A stretch of DNA of 64,000 nt from Dactylonectria macrodidyma (lineage: Eukaryota > Ascomycota > Sordariomycetes > Hypocreales > Nectriaceae), in contig JAGMUV010000014.1 in NCBI GenBank assembly GCA_020744425.1, positions 806,001 to 870,000 of the forward strand, read 5' to 3'. A program made the translations under genes and the position numbers. Of this stretch, positions 24,890 through 34,721 are shown piece by piece. Under the pieces are notes generated by a model. The model did no database searches, was not told the DNA's origin, and was given only the letters and a program-made list of their open reading frames with translations. How positions within the stretch are numbered: position 1 is the first letter of the stretch; each line of letters begins with the position of its first letter.

Positions 24890-25240
24890 CCTACCTTATG
24901 AATTGCGATGCAGTCCTTTGGGCGAAATATTCATGTTCAAGGCAGAATAAGAGATCCTAGCTCTTATGACTGAATTGGAAACGGTCCCGGTCCTTGAAAC
25001 CCTATTTGTAGAATTCGTCTCATCGCTCGTCAAGACTGAGGTTGTTCCTGCTACTGTAGTGGAGAAATCGCTCGGCTGGGATCGACGCAAACAGCACATC
25101 TTTGATCTGGTAAGACTTCACATTAAGTGGGATGGGTAAGTGTGAGTCCATCCTCCCAAATCGCGGGTGCATGACGACAGCAGCACGCGAATTCAGCACC
25201 TTGAACATCATTAGGGGTATATTGACATTTCCCATCATAT
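24890..25240 (-). pseudogene. Decayed protein-coding fragment with in-frame stops
   Basis: On the minus strand one frame reads as natural protein for about 115 codons: MMGNVNIPLMMFKVLNSRAA, HPRFGRMDSHLPIPL, KDVLFASIPAERFLHYSSRN, then LSLDER, DEFYK, GFKDRDRFQFSHKS and LFCLEHEYFAQRTASQFI. The last four pieces are separated by stops TGA (just after 25020), TAG and TAG in the same frame. A TAA lies just before the first Met. TGA after DER could come from CGA and the TAGs from CAG, so C-to-T change is a simple explanation. I do not recognise the family. No flanking exon was found. Confidence 0.55.
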
Positions 25241-26799
25241 ATTATGGTCCAAGTAAAAGTTCAGCTCTATTCCAGTCTATCGGCGATACGTGGACATGCT
25301 GCTCATACTATAATTAGATTGAGAGAGCGGCGGAGGTGATAGTCTGAGCTAGTTGTTACACGAACGATTCAAACACACTGACCCGTCACGAGTGCGCCTG
25401 GTTAAAATGGAGATTTGATCTCACACCATATATTATTGATCGCTAGAACTTGGCGAGTATTTTGGCCGTTACTTTTCCCTAAATGCCTAAGACAACACTA
25501 GAGTAGAGAATTCCTTGCGTCTTCAACTTTGAGGCTTCATTCCTTTTAGCACATAAAATGAATATGTGACATCAAATTTACCTTCATACATGACAGTTAA
25601 GTGCTCCATATTTAGACCTGAAGTTGAGGACGATTGGTCTATTTGTTGTCTGGAGATAACGAAAACCCGCTATCGATTTCGGCTGGGGGTTGGCACCATT
25701 TCCTCATTATTTAACTGACACGGCGCATCATTAATAGTTTATTGATCTATCGTGATGATACCAGAGCACACGGCGATAGTCTGGCGTAAATGAGAATCCT
25801 TTCTTGGGGTGTTACTGCTCAGTGCCAATAATGAGGTTGTGCCACGGTTCATTGAATCAACCAGTGTCTCAAAATTCAACAACCGTAGAGGTGGAATAGA
25901 ACTTGTAATACTACCCATGCACGAATATGGTTTGATTCCCAGACATCCGTACGTCGGTGTTGGAAGAGATGCACATCACCTTCGCGACTTGGCGCGTCCT
26001 CCATCTACATACACGCCCTACGCAAGTACTATTTATCCCGCTAGTAGTCTATTCAGCTCCGGTATTAAGGAAGGTTATCTGTAACACTTGGCAACCTCTC
26101 TACGCTTGTTGGTCAATACATGCAAATTCCCGCATTAAATCCACCTTTAGCAGCATTCCGCAACAACACGGGGTCCTGCGATAACGGTGCCATCGCTTCG
26201 GAGGCTCGGAGGCAGTTTGGGAGAACGATCCGCCAAGACGCGCCAAGATAAGGGAATGAGCCGGACAAAAGCGATTGAAAGCGTAGCAATTATCCGCGCA
26301 TTATCGTTATCTCGATGCGTATCCGTCCAAAAAAAAAGAGGAGTGCCTGGCTAGAAGCTCACATAGAACAGACGGTGCCGGCGGGGCTGAGTGAAGCTTC
26401 AATGGTTCGGAGCTACATCTACAACCCGACTTTGCCGGGACATGATACACGGTACGCCTGACTCGCAGCTCCACCGCGCCAGGCACGTATCAACAGGTAT
26501 CTATGTAACGCTTTTACCCCTCGCGCTCGACCGTCTGCCCAATCATGCCGCTGGGCATTTCACCTTGGCTGTTCCGAGTGGAGCGTCATCCGCGGGGCAA
26601 CATATGATAGCCGGCGACATGCCCGACGATAACCTCATCTGGAGCCCCGACAACGGAGCTGGTTTCTTAAAGGCCCCTCCCTCCCCCGATCCCCTCTCGT
26701 GAGAGCTCTCGGTTTCAATTCTTGATTCTTCTCTCATACACCATCTTGCGCACTCGAGACGATCTAAATCAATACTAGTCCTCACAGCAAACCGTCGCA

Positions 26800-27907
26800 A
26801 TGGCCAGCCTCAAGCTTCCCGAGCCCTTCGCTAGCATCCCGCGAGAGTCGTTCCTCTTCGGCCCTTCGCCCATCCAGGAGCTCCCCCGGATGGCCGCGGC
26901 CCTGGGCGGGAAGGTTGGAATCTACGCCAAGCGCGAGGACTGCAACTCCGGTCTTGCCTACGGTGGAAACAAGGTCCGAAAGCTCGAGTACGTTTGAACA
27001 GCGACAAGCGATGCCCAGACTCGATGGAACATGATGCTGACATCTTCTTCCCCCCAGGTACCTTGCGTCCGAGGCGCTCGCTGAGGGCTGCGATACCCTC
27101 GTCTCCATTGGCGGCGTTCAGTCCAACCACACGCGTGCCGTGACGGCCGTGGCCACCAAGCTGGGCCTCAAAGCCGCGACGGTCCAGGAGCACTGGGTCG
27201 ACTGGGAAGACCCCGGATACGAAAAGGTCGGCAACATCCAGCTCTCTCGACTAATGGGCGGCGACGTTCGACTCGACCCCTCGACTTTTGGCATCGAGCA
27301 CAAGACCACCCTGGCCAACCTCAAGGCCGAGATCATCGCCAAGGGCGGCAAGCCCTACTACATCCCCGCAGGCGCCTCTGATCACCCCCTAGGCGGCCTC
27401 GGCTTCGCGCGCTGGGCGCTGGAGGTCGAGGCCCAGGAGAAGGAGCTAGGTATCTTCTTCGACACGGTGCTCGTGTGCGCCGTCACCGGCTCGACCCTGG
27501 GCGGCATGATCGCCGGCTTCAAGCTGGCCGAGAAGCTAGGCGGCCGCAAGCGCCGTGTCGTCGGCATCGACGCCTCGGGCAAGGTCCAGCAGACCTTTGA
27601 CCAGGTCCTGCGCATTGCAAAGTTCACCGGCGAGAAGATCGGCCTCTCCGCCGACGACATCACCGCCGACGATGTCATCCTCAACGCTGAGTACAACGCA
27701 AAGATCTACGGCATCCCCGATGAAGAGACCCTCGCCGCCATGAAGTTTGGCGCTTCGACCGAGGCCTTCATCACCGACCCCGTCTACGAGGGCAAGTCGC
27801 TGGCCGGCATGATTGGCATGATCAAGAAGGGCGAGATTGCGAGTGGCAATGTGCTGTACGCTCACCTGGGAGGACAGCTTGCCCTGAACGCCTATTCCTC
27901 GTTGTAA
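26800..27907 (+). CDS. acdS: 1-aminocyclopropane-1-carboxylate (ACC) deaminase
   Basis: This PLP-dependent enzyme is predicted to split ACC, the plant ethylene precursor, into 2-oxobutanoate and ammonia in the cytosol. One intron (26988-27057, GTACGT..CCAG) joins [20 protein letters not shown] and the following exon into 345 aa, close to the usual ~340. The PLP-lysine motif [10 protein letters not shown] is rebuilt across the splice (Lys near residue 58), followed by [14 protein letters not shown] Gly-rich phosphate-binding loop ([14 protein letters not shown]) lies in the second half. D-cysteine desulfhydrase is the close alternative in this family; the overall length and motifs favour ACC deaminase. 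Its 3' end faces the DsbA-like gene only 43 bases away. Confidence 0.9.
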
Positions 27908-27950
27908 TGAGTGTATGTTATGATATCCATGAAGCATCTAGTAAAAAGTG

Positions 27951-28695
27951 TTAAATATCGCCTCGTTGTTGCGAATCGGTTTCCTTCACTTTGATGAAAA
28001 CTTCCATGAAATCTTGCGCATCCTCAGCACCGTTAATGCGATGCGACCCTTGAATGATATATGATGGAACGCCTACACCCGCCAGCATCTCCTTGTTCCG
28101 CTGAGCTTCATCGTCGATGATACCCGCGTCCAAATCAGAACTCAACCACTCATCAACCTCCGTGCTCTCCAATCCAGCCCCAATCGCAATCTCCCTGAGA
28201 ACATCCTTGGATGTAATGTCCTTTTCGAGCTCGTGGTATGCTGCAAAGATGCCGTCGACAAGAGCATTTTGAATCTCGGGGCCCTTTGTGCGACCAAGAT
28301 GGACCAACCGGTGTGCCTGTCGCGTGTCTCCGATTCTCCCACCACTCTGAAAATTAATCCCAACACCCCGTCCAATTTGATCCATTCGACGGTACAGCTT
28401 TGCCCGTTGCTTGGCAGTCATGTCGCTCAGCCGCGTGTCCGCCACTTCGCTCTTGTCGACGCTGTGGGTCGAAGGGCCGTAGTTCAGATAGTACGGGCGG
28501 TAATTGATGGCAAAAACGTCGAGTTTCCCGCCTGGGTACGTTTTCTGGTAGAGAGATATCGCCATGTCCAGCTTCCGCTTGCCGATGTAGCACCACTAGG
28601 CGCCGTCAGCGTCTGTCCTGGAAGCAATCCGGCAATGGCGGAAGACTCACCGCACAAACGAAGTCGGAAACGACGTCGATTTCAATAACAACCAT
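27951..28695 (-). CDS. DsbA-family thioredoxin-fold oxidoreductase (FrnE-like)
   Basis: A 45-base first exon (28695-28651, MVVIEIDVVSDFVCA) is joined over an intron at 28596-28650 to the long second exon, giving 229 aa. The junction forms SDFVCAWCYIGKRKLD, with the CxWC redox pair typical of DSBA/FrnE and HCCA-isomerase-like proteins. A cis-Pro region follows at GVPSYIIQGSHRINGAEDAQ. The helical insert carries RRMDQIGRGVGINF. There is no signal peptide, so it is likely cytosolic. Substrate is unknown; relatives in fungi are annotated as DSBA oxidoreductases or 2-hydroxychromene-2-carboxylate isomerase-like. It converges tightly on the ACC deaminase gene. Confidence 0.88.
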
Positions 28696-29541
28696 GTTGG
28701 TGTCTCTATTGAATGGAGCTTTGCCACTGTTTTTGTCAAGTAGAACCGTGCCAGTGTTGTGTTGGAGATGAGTTAAGAAAAGATCACTACTTGACTAAAA
28801 TGAGAAGTTGGCTATTTCGCTAGCAAACATCAAAATCAGGTTATCAGGCAGCCAGATTCTTCCCAGTTTGTCAAAGCAGGCTACCGTGATAGGCCTGGCA
28901 ACATGCATGGATTCTTTTGCGCCAGCGCCTTTGTGGAACAACACCAGGGCCGCTTTACCGAGGAGTCATGGCGCGACTAAAGTAGTCTTCGGACACGTCT
29001 ACCGTAGGACACCCATCTCGATAACTACTCGGATCTGAAATTAAATCTTTATATGGTTGTTGGATTTTTTTCTTTTTGGTTGCTACGGGTTGCTGGAAAA
29101 TCAATCATTGTTGTTTGATGCAAGTCACGGGGCTTTGACGGGATGTTCAGCCTAGACATAGGACATACCACGTAGCAAACCTGCGGCTGATCAAAACCTC
29201 CTTGTCCTGGCCTTTTTCTCAGGATAAAGAATGACACATATTTCTCACTTGCTAGCAACAATGTCGATGATTTTCGGTCACTGTAAAGGTTTACCAGCCA
29301 AAACCGAGGCGGAAGCCTGGAACGGGCCCAAACATGCGTGTTATCAAAGCTCACGTCCCAGTTGTCCCGCAGGAGGCACAAATTTCGACTGTAGCCAGAT
29401 TATAAATACTTACCAGACGCCAAAAGCCATCCGCACTCTCATCTATTTTCTCTTCGTCTTGTCCGTTGACCCGACTATCCCATTCTGAACTCGACAAACT
29501 TTTCCACGCTTTTCCCAAACCAACTCCCTGCAACCGGCACC
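28696..29541. other. Divergent promoter region
   Basis: About 850 bases between two divergently transcribed genes. TATAAATACTTACC at 29,400 and pyrimidine-rich sequence after 29,440 suit the promoter of the 29542 gene. No coding sequence was seen. Confidence 0.5.
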
Positions 29542-31083
29542 ATGGTACCCAACGAAGATCCTGGGAAAGAGGTCGACCAAGGCTTCGCCGACTATCTCGG
29601 AGACTGGAACTCCTACAACTTTGACCCTCGCGTTTTCGATTCCCCTGCTTTCCTCTCAACCGGCATGGACAACTCCCAACTCGTCGTGGCTTCTACTTCA
29701 ACACGACAGTCCGTTATCGAGCAGCCCCCGATGGAACAGCGACTGTCAAAACTGCTCGTGACTGAGCAGCTCTCGTCAGAACAGCAACTACTAAACCAGC
29801 CCTTGCATGGACAACCCTTGTCCGGGCAACCCTCGGTGAGAATGTCCCGGCCGCAGCAGCCTTCGCCGGAGCAGCCATCAACTCAGCCGTCAGTGGACAT
29901 GCCCTGGGGGGACCATCCCTTGCTGAACCTACCCATGTTTGACTTGGATGAGAATGAATGGCTGGATGAGTTGGACAGGTTCATCCAGAACCCAGCGGAG
30001 GCGCATGTTTACGCGAGCTTGACGCCACCTCCTGATTCTGATCCTCAGCCGAGTTTTACATCCGATGCGTCCGCCTACTCGAAGATCGAGGTAGATCTTC
30101 TTGATGCAATTCTACCTCCAGACAATAGCACTGCAAGGCAACCTCAACCCGTTGCAGCACAACCCCAACCTCGACGTTCAGTCCCACCAGCAACGTTCCG
30201 CTACCAAGGCCACATCACATCCCGCGGCGAAGCCGCCACGCTCCGGAGCACATACAACCCGTTCCCAGACCCGTCAGGCGGGATGCTTCTCGACCCCGTC
30301 CCCGATCCCACCATGCCGCAGAACGACGACGAGTACTGCGCTCGCATCGAGGAGATCTTCACCGCCATCTGCGACTGGTCCGACTTAGCTGAATGGCGGA
30401 CACGGATGGGCCGCGAGAACGTCAAGGCATGGCTCGCCGAGGTTGCCGCCAGCAAGGAGGCTGAGGGCAGCGACGTCGACGTCTTCGAGCTCAAGGACGA
30501 TCAGATCAGACCGCCCGCGGAGCGCATGCCCTCGATCGACGAGCAGTGGATAAACGTCACCCACCGCGAGATGGACAACTTCACCATCGAGCTGCTCTGC
30601 ACCCAGATTCTCGTGAGTTTCGTCCACAGAAGGTGACTCGCACAACTGACTCCCTTGGATCCCAGGATGAAGCCGTGCTCGCGCAGAAGGGACTCAATCA
30701 AGTCCCCCTCTAGAGCAGGCGCGACGCGATCCGCGAAGAGTTCGATGACTTCCAGGCCCGATGGTCCGTCATCCTGGAAGCCTTTCGTGTAACGTGCCCC
30801 CCTCCCCTCCCCCTTTGATCCTTCTAACCACAAGACAGCAGACGACAAAGGCGTTGATCCACTCCGCCATGCAGGCCCCATGGTTCGCGCGAATCGTCAG
30901 ACGCCCCAGCGCCGAGAAACTGGTAGGCAAAAACGCGGGTCGGAGAGCGCATAGGCAATTTCTAACTACAATGTGTTGCAGAGAAAAGTGCAGAACAAGT
31001 CGGGCAACGACCTGAAGCGCAAAAATACTCTCAAGTCAGCCGGCGGGATCACGAAGAAGCCGAAAATCGAGCCCAAGAAGTGA
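29542..31083 (+). CDS. Unknown protein whose frame is interrupted by one in-frame TAG
   Basis: Exon 1 (29542-30612) encodes a Gln/Pro/Ser-rich N-terminus and a more ordered part with DEYCARIEEIFTAICDWSDL and REMDNFTIELLCTQIL. After an intron at 30613-30665 the frame continues DEAVLAQKGLNQVPL and meets TAG at 30711-30713. Beyond it the same frame goes on as SRRDAIREEFDDFQARWSVI, then two more clean introns (30789-30841 and 30923-30981, both with CTAAC branch sites). It ends with a basic, NLS-like tail (DLKRKN, TKKPKIEPKK) at 31083. Read through, the protein is about 458 residues; stopped at the TAG, it is 372. Every exon other than this codon is intact. The family is not recognised; nuclear location is inferred from the tail. 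Confidence 0.7.
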
Positions 31084-31593
31084 ACGTGGATGAAGTGTCA
31101 AAGAGACTTTGAGTCGCTTCCTGGCCATCTGAACTATCAGACGTGGCACAGCATGGGAGGCCAAGAGGAGGAGAGAATGGTATCGTATAAATTAGGTTAT
31201 CTCATGGGTGTTGGTACTACAGACTGTGAGAACCACCGCTCAACTCATTGGAATACTACCATAGAGTTATCAACAAAAATGAGAGCGTGGTATTGTATAA
31301 TTCAGGGTTTTGTCCTGATGATCGAGGCTATCGGCCGCACTCGGCTGACGGACATGTCGTGACTCAAGAGAAGGGAAGCAAATGGATAGCGTTGTGTAAT
31401 TCGTGTTTTCTCATTAATTGATCATCAACCCCCAAATGCTAGCATAACTGCGACGCAGCCTTTTCGTGTGACTAAATCATTTTTCTTCCCTTTTTCATTT
31501 TCATCCGTCTGCTTCCAATGCATGGAGTGACTCCAAATCAACGCCCATAATGCATATCATGATGGCCCATGGCTCATGTCATGAAGATATTCC
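31084..31593. other. Convergent spacer
   Basis: About 500 bases between the 3' ends of the unknown gene and PDX1. Nothing coding was seen. Confidence 0.5.
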
Positions 31594-32526
31594 CTACCAG
31601 CCTCGTCCGGCGAGCTTCTCCTCAGGCTTCATGGAGTCGCAGTTGATGCCGACCATGGCCTCGCCGAGCCCCGTGCTGCACTCGGCCAGGACCTTGGGGT
31701 CCTTGAAGTGCGTAGTGGCGCGGACGATGGCCTTTGCGCGCTTGGCCGGGTCGCCCGACTTGAAGATGCCGCTGCCGACGAAGACGCCGTCGCAGCCCAG
31801 CTGCATCATGAGGGCCGCGTCCGCCGGGGTTGCGACGCCGCCGGCCGCGAAGTTGACCACGGGCAGCCGGCCCAGCTCGGCCGTCTGTCGGAGCAGGTCC
31901 GCGTCCACCTCGAGCTTGCGCGCCATCTCCCGGATCCGGATGATGCCGCCCTCGGCCAGCGCTGCCTTGGCCTGCGCGATCTGTGTGTTGACTGTCTTCA
32001 TGTGTCGCACCGCCTCGACGACATCGCCGGTGCCGGCCTCGCCCTTGGTTCGGATCATGGCAGCACCCTCGGCAATTCTCCTCAAGGCCTCGCCCAGGTT
32101 GCGGCAGCCACAGACAAACGGCACGCCAAAGGGGCTCTTCTCAACATGGCTCTCATCATCAGCGGGGGTCAAGACCTCGCTCTCGTCGATGTAGTCGACA
32201 CCCAGGGCCTCGAGGATCTGGCACTCGACAAAGTGACCAATGCGAGCCTTGGCCATGACGGGGATGGTGACAGCCTCCTGGATCTCCTTGATGACGGCCG
32301 GGTCCGACATGCGAGCGACGCCTCCGTCCTTGCGGATGTCGGCGGGCACGCGCTCCAGAGCCATGACAGCGCAGGCACCGGCCTCTTCGGCGATGCGAGC
32401 CTGCTCGGCGTTGGTGACGTCCATGATGACTCCGCCCTTGAGCATCTGGGCCAGGCCAGCCTTGACGGTGAAGGAGGCCGTGCCGTTGGCGGCGGGGGCT
32501 GAGGAGGGGACGACTTCGTTGGTCAT
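31594..32526 (-). CDS. PDX1: Pyridoxal 5'-phosphate synthase subunit Pdx1 (Snz-type)
   Basis: An intact single exon of 310 aa. This TIM-barrel subunit builds PLP from ribose 5-phosphate, glyceraldehyde 3-phosphate and ammonia delivered by Pdx2. Visible landmarks are [14 protein letters not shown] (catalytic Asp), [13 protein letters not shown] (substrate-binding Lys), [23 protein letters not shown] (second Lys) and [20 protein letters not shown]. The start [20 protein letters not shown] agrees with fungal forms, which have a short variable leader. It is transcribed away from PDX2 at 33789, and the two share a 1.26 kb promoter region, as SNZ/SNO pairs do in yeast. Confidence 0.97.
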   Translation of the reverse strand: MTNEVVPSSAPAANGTASFTVKAGLAQMLKGGVIMDVTNAEQARIAEEAGACAVMALERVPADIRKDGGVARMSDPAVIKEIQEAVTIPVMAKARIGHFVECQILEALGVDYIDESEVLTPADDESHVEKSPFGVPFVCGCRNLGEALRRIAEGAAMIRTKGEAGTGDVVEAVRHMKTVNTQIAQAKAALAEGGIIRIREMARKLEVDADLLRQTAELGRLPVVNFAAGGVATPADAALMMQLGCDGVFVGSGIFKSGDPAKRAKAIVRATTHFKDPKVLAECSTGLGEAMVGINCDSMKPEEKLAGRGW

Positions 32527-33359
32527 GATGAATGTGATTTTATGTGGGAGAGTAGGGGGTTGAAGAGGATGAGGTGGAGGAGTTAATTAGGAGTGAAGAG
32601 TTGAAGTGGGAGGTGTGAAGAGATAAGAGTGTGAGGAATTGTGAGTAGAGTAAAAGATGATTGATATCCCAAGATCGTCGTTTAAGAAGATGACTTGCTC
32701 AATCCGGACTTTCCTTTTTGACCACCGCTCGACATGCAACCCGTGATGCACAAAGATGCAGAAGTCAAGCACAGTCAGGCGGAGATTACGTATTGTATGA
32801 GACTTTTTCTCGGCCTTCTTTTTTAACCCATCTCGGGAACCTTAATCACTGGCTTCGCTCGCGCCGTTCGAGACGCCTAATTGGTGCATGTCGATGCTTG
32901 GCCGGGGCGCGAGTGACACATTGGCGGCGCAAAGACGCGGAAAGCATCGGGAAGGGAAGGGATAAACGAGTCGTGCGTGGTTTTGCATAGCCGCGATTAT
33001 CACCATGTAGACCGGAGGACGGGTGAGTCCAATGACGCTACTTACTCCGGCGTTGGTACTAATGCTGCTGCGATGTTACTGCAGCTCCGATGCTGCCTGC
33101 AACTGCATGCTTCTTCTGCCTCCTCCGTCTTAGATTGGAAGAGAGACCAGTCTCGAAGAAGCGCCCTCCGCAACCACGTGCATGCGTCATGATGCAAGCC
33201 GAACGCCGGACAGTCTGCAAAGATCATCCAACTCCGCACCGAACTACACCGGCTTGACTGGGAAAGGTCAGGACTTTGCCCGACTCTAATCAGGGCGCAG
33301 ATTCCGAACCCACTCCAAACTGAGCAGTTCCGCTGCAAGGCTGGCATTAGCGCGACGCT

Positions 33360-33378
33360 GACCTGCAGCCTGCAGGTC
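33360..33378. promoter_or_regulatory. Perfect inverted repeat, possible regulator site
   Basis: GACCTGCAG and CTGCAGGTC face each other around a single C. The site lies about 430 bases before the PDX2 start. A dimeric transcription factor could bind it, but no specific factor can be named. Confidence 0.4.
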
Positions 33379-33436
33379 GCATCGTTCCCGGCTCCCGCTT
33401 TTTTCGTGGGGGAATCTCCATCCCAGGGAGTTCTTT

Positions 33437-33535
33437 AGGGGCTCCATCCAGGATTTCTAGGGGGCTCCATCCGGTATTTCAGGGGACTCCGTTCCAGTAG
33501 AGGGGTCGCCGCCCATCCAGGTGCGGGGGGAGGGG
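33437..33535. repeat. 22-bp tandem units carrying AGGGG elements
   Basis: Units start at 33437, 33459 and 33481, each AGGGG followed by (G)CTCCATCC-like sequence and ATTTC; the third is more diverged. Further AGGGG copies lie at 33501 and 33531. The first three are exactly 22 bases apart, about two helical turns. Confidence 0.7.
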
Positions 33536-33788
33536 GCTTGACTCGGAGTTCAGGGTCCCTCCCAAGGTCGCGTCATGCCCGCCGCCACCCGGGTGGACAC
33601 GCCGGCCGTTGCGATTTCATCTTCGGTCTTATTGTCCGGGTTTCTCGCGCTTCTGTTTTGGCCTAAACAAAGTCACCATTAGCTGTCTCCTCTATCCATC
33701 ATAGACTCAATTTTGTTTCGGTGCCTGGTTTGGCGTTTCTTCACATTTCTCAAGGCTCTCCTCTCCCCAAGGGCAAAAAAGAGTTAGC

Positions 33789-34608
33789 ATGACAGTATTG
33801 CGACAACCGCCACATCCTCAAACCCCCGCCATCATGATAAGCCTCACCGTCGGCGTCCTGGCCCTCCAGGGCGGCTTCTCCGAACACCTAGACCTCCTGC
33901 GCAAGGCCACCGACGAAATCTCCTCTACAAACGCATTCTCGAGCACAGCCTTCACCCTACTCGAAGTTCGCACTCCAGACCAGCTCGCGCAATGCGACGC
34001 CCTCATCATCCCCGGCGGCGAGAGCACCACCATCTCCTTTGTCGCCGCGCAGTCCGGACTGCTAGAGCCACTCAGGGACTTTGTCAAGTGCGTTTTCTAT
34101 TCACATTTTAAGCATCTCTTCATCACTGACATTATCGTGATGCAGAATTAAGAAGCGCCCGACGTGGGGCACCTGCGCTGGCCTCATCCTGCTCTCGGAC
34201 GAAGCAAACGCCACCAAAAAGGGCGGCCAGGAGCTCATCGGCGGCCTCGGCGTGCGCGTCCACCGAAACCACTTTGGTCGCCAGATCGAAAGTTTCGAAT
34301 CACTCATGGCCCTGCCCTTTTTGGGCGCCGAGGCCGCTGCGTTCCCGGGCGTCTTCATCCGCGCACCCGTCGTCGAGGAGGTCTTGTCCACGAACGATGA
34401 CAGGCCGGCCGTCGAAGTCCTAGCGAAGCTCCCCGGCAGGCTCGACAGGATGAAGTCCGGAGTGTCGCAGGCGGTTACAAAGGATGACTCAGGGGATATT
34501 ATCGCCGTGAGGCAAGGCAATGTTCTAGGAACAAGCTTCCACCCAGAGTTGACAAAGGACGCTCGTATACATGTGTGGTGGCTAAAGCAGATCCTCGACC
34601 AACAATAG
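33789..34608 (+). CDS. PDX2: Pyridoxal 5'-phosphate synthase glutaminase subunit Pdx2 (Sno-type)
   Basis: This is the class I glutamine amidotransferase that supplies ammonia to Pdx1. One intron (34088-34145, branch CTGAC) joins VGVLALQGGFSEHLDLLRKA and IIPGGESTTISF to FVKIKKRPTWGTCAGLILLS. The GTCAGL cysteine is the nucleophile; the His and Glu of the triad are in SFHPELTKD. The start could be 33789 (MTVLRQPPHP) or 33834 (MISLTVGVLALQGG). The second fits bacterial forms, while fungal proteins often have a few extra residues. Length is 253 or 238 aa. A central insert (EEISSTNAFSSTAF region) is usual for fungi. It is divergent from PDX1 and converges on the ankyrin gene with 113 bases between. 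Confidence 0.95.
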
Positions 34609-34721
34609 ACCAGATAAAGATCATGATATTATGACAGATAGATACATTAACGCATCGTACAGCCGCATTTACACATAATTTACTCGTCCTCAATCCACCT
34701 CTCCTCCGTCCCCAGCCTCTC

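Larger units (their letters stand above)
22644..26799. other. Long gene-poor region
   Basis: About 4.1 kb without an intact gene. It contains a cluster of an AGAATC-type motif (22,860-23,160), an inverted-repeat element (23,418-23,631), a (GCTC)n run at 24,721-24,737 and a decayed gene fragment (about 24,890-25,240). Each has its own entry. The region from 25,300 to 26,400 is AT-rich with no coding signal. The last ~100 bases are the ACC deaminase promoter and leader. Confidence 0.5.
32527..33788. promoter_or_regulatory. Shared divergent promoter region of PDX1 and PDX2
   Basis: This 1.26 kb region lies between two head-to-head genes for one enzyme. It holds five AGGGG elements between 33,437 and 33,535, of which the first three sit in 22-bp tandem units, and a 19-base palindrome at 33,360-33,378. 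AGGGG is the stress-response element bound by Msn2/4-type zinc fingers in yeast. Use of these sites here is inference. Confidence 0.55.

Noticed and set aside
31708..32502. Long open frame on the plus strand opposite PDX1
   Set aside because: Antisense shadow of a highly conserved gene; the predicted product is low-complexity.
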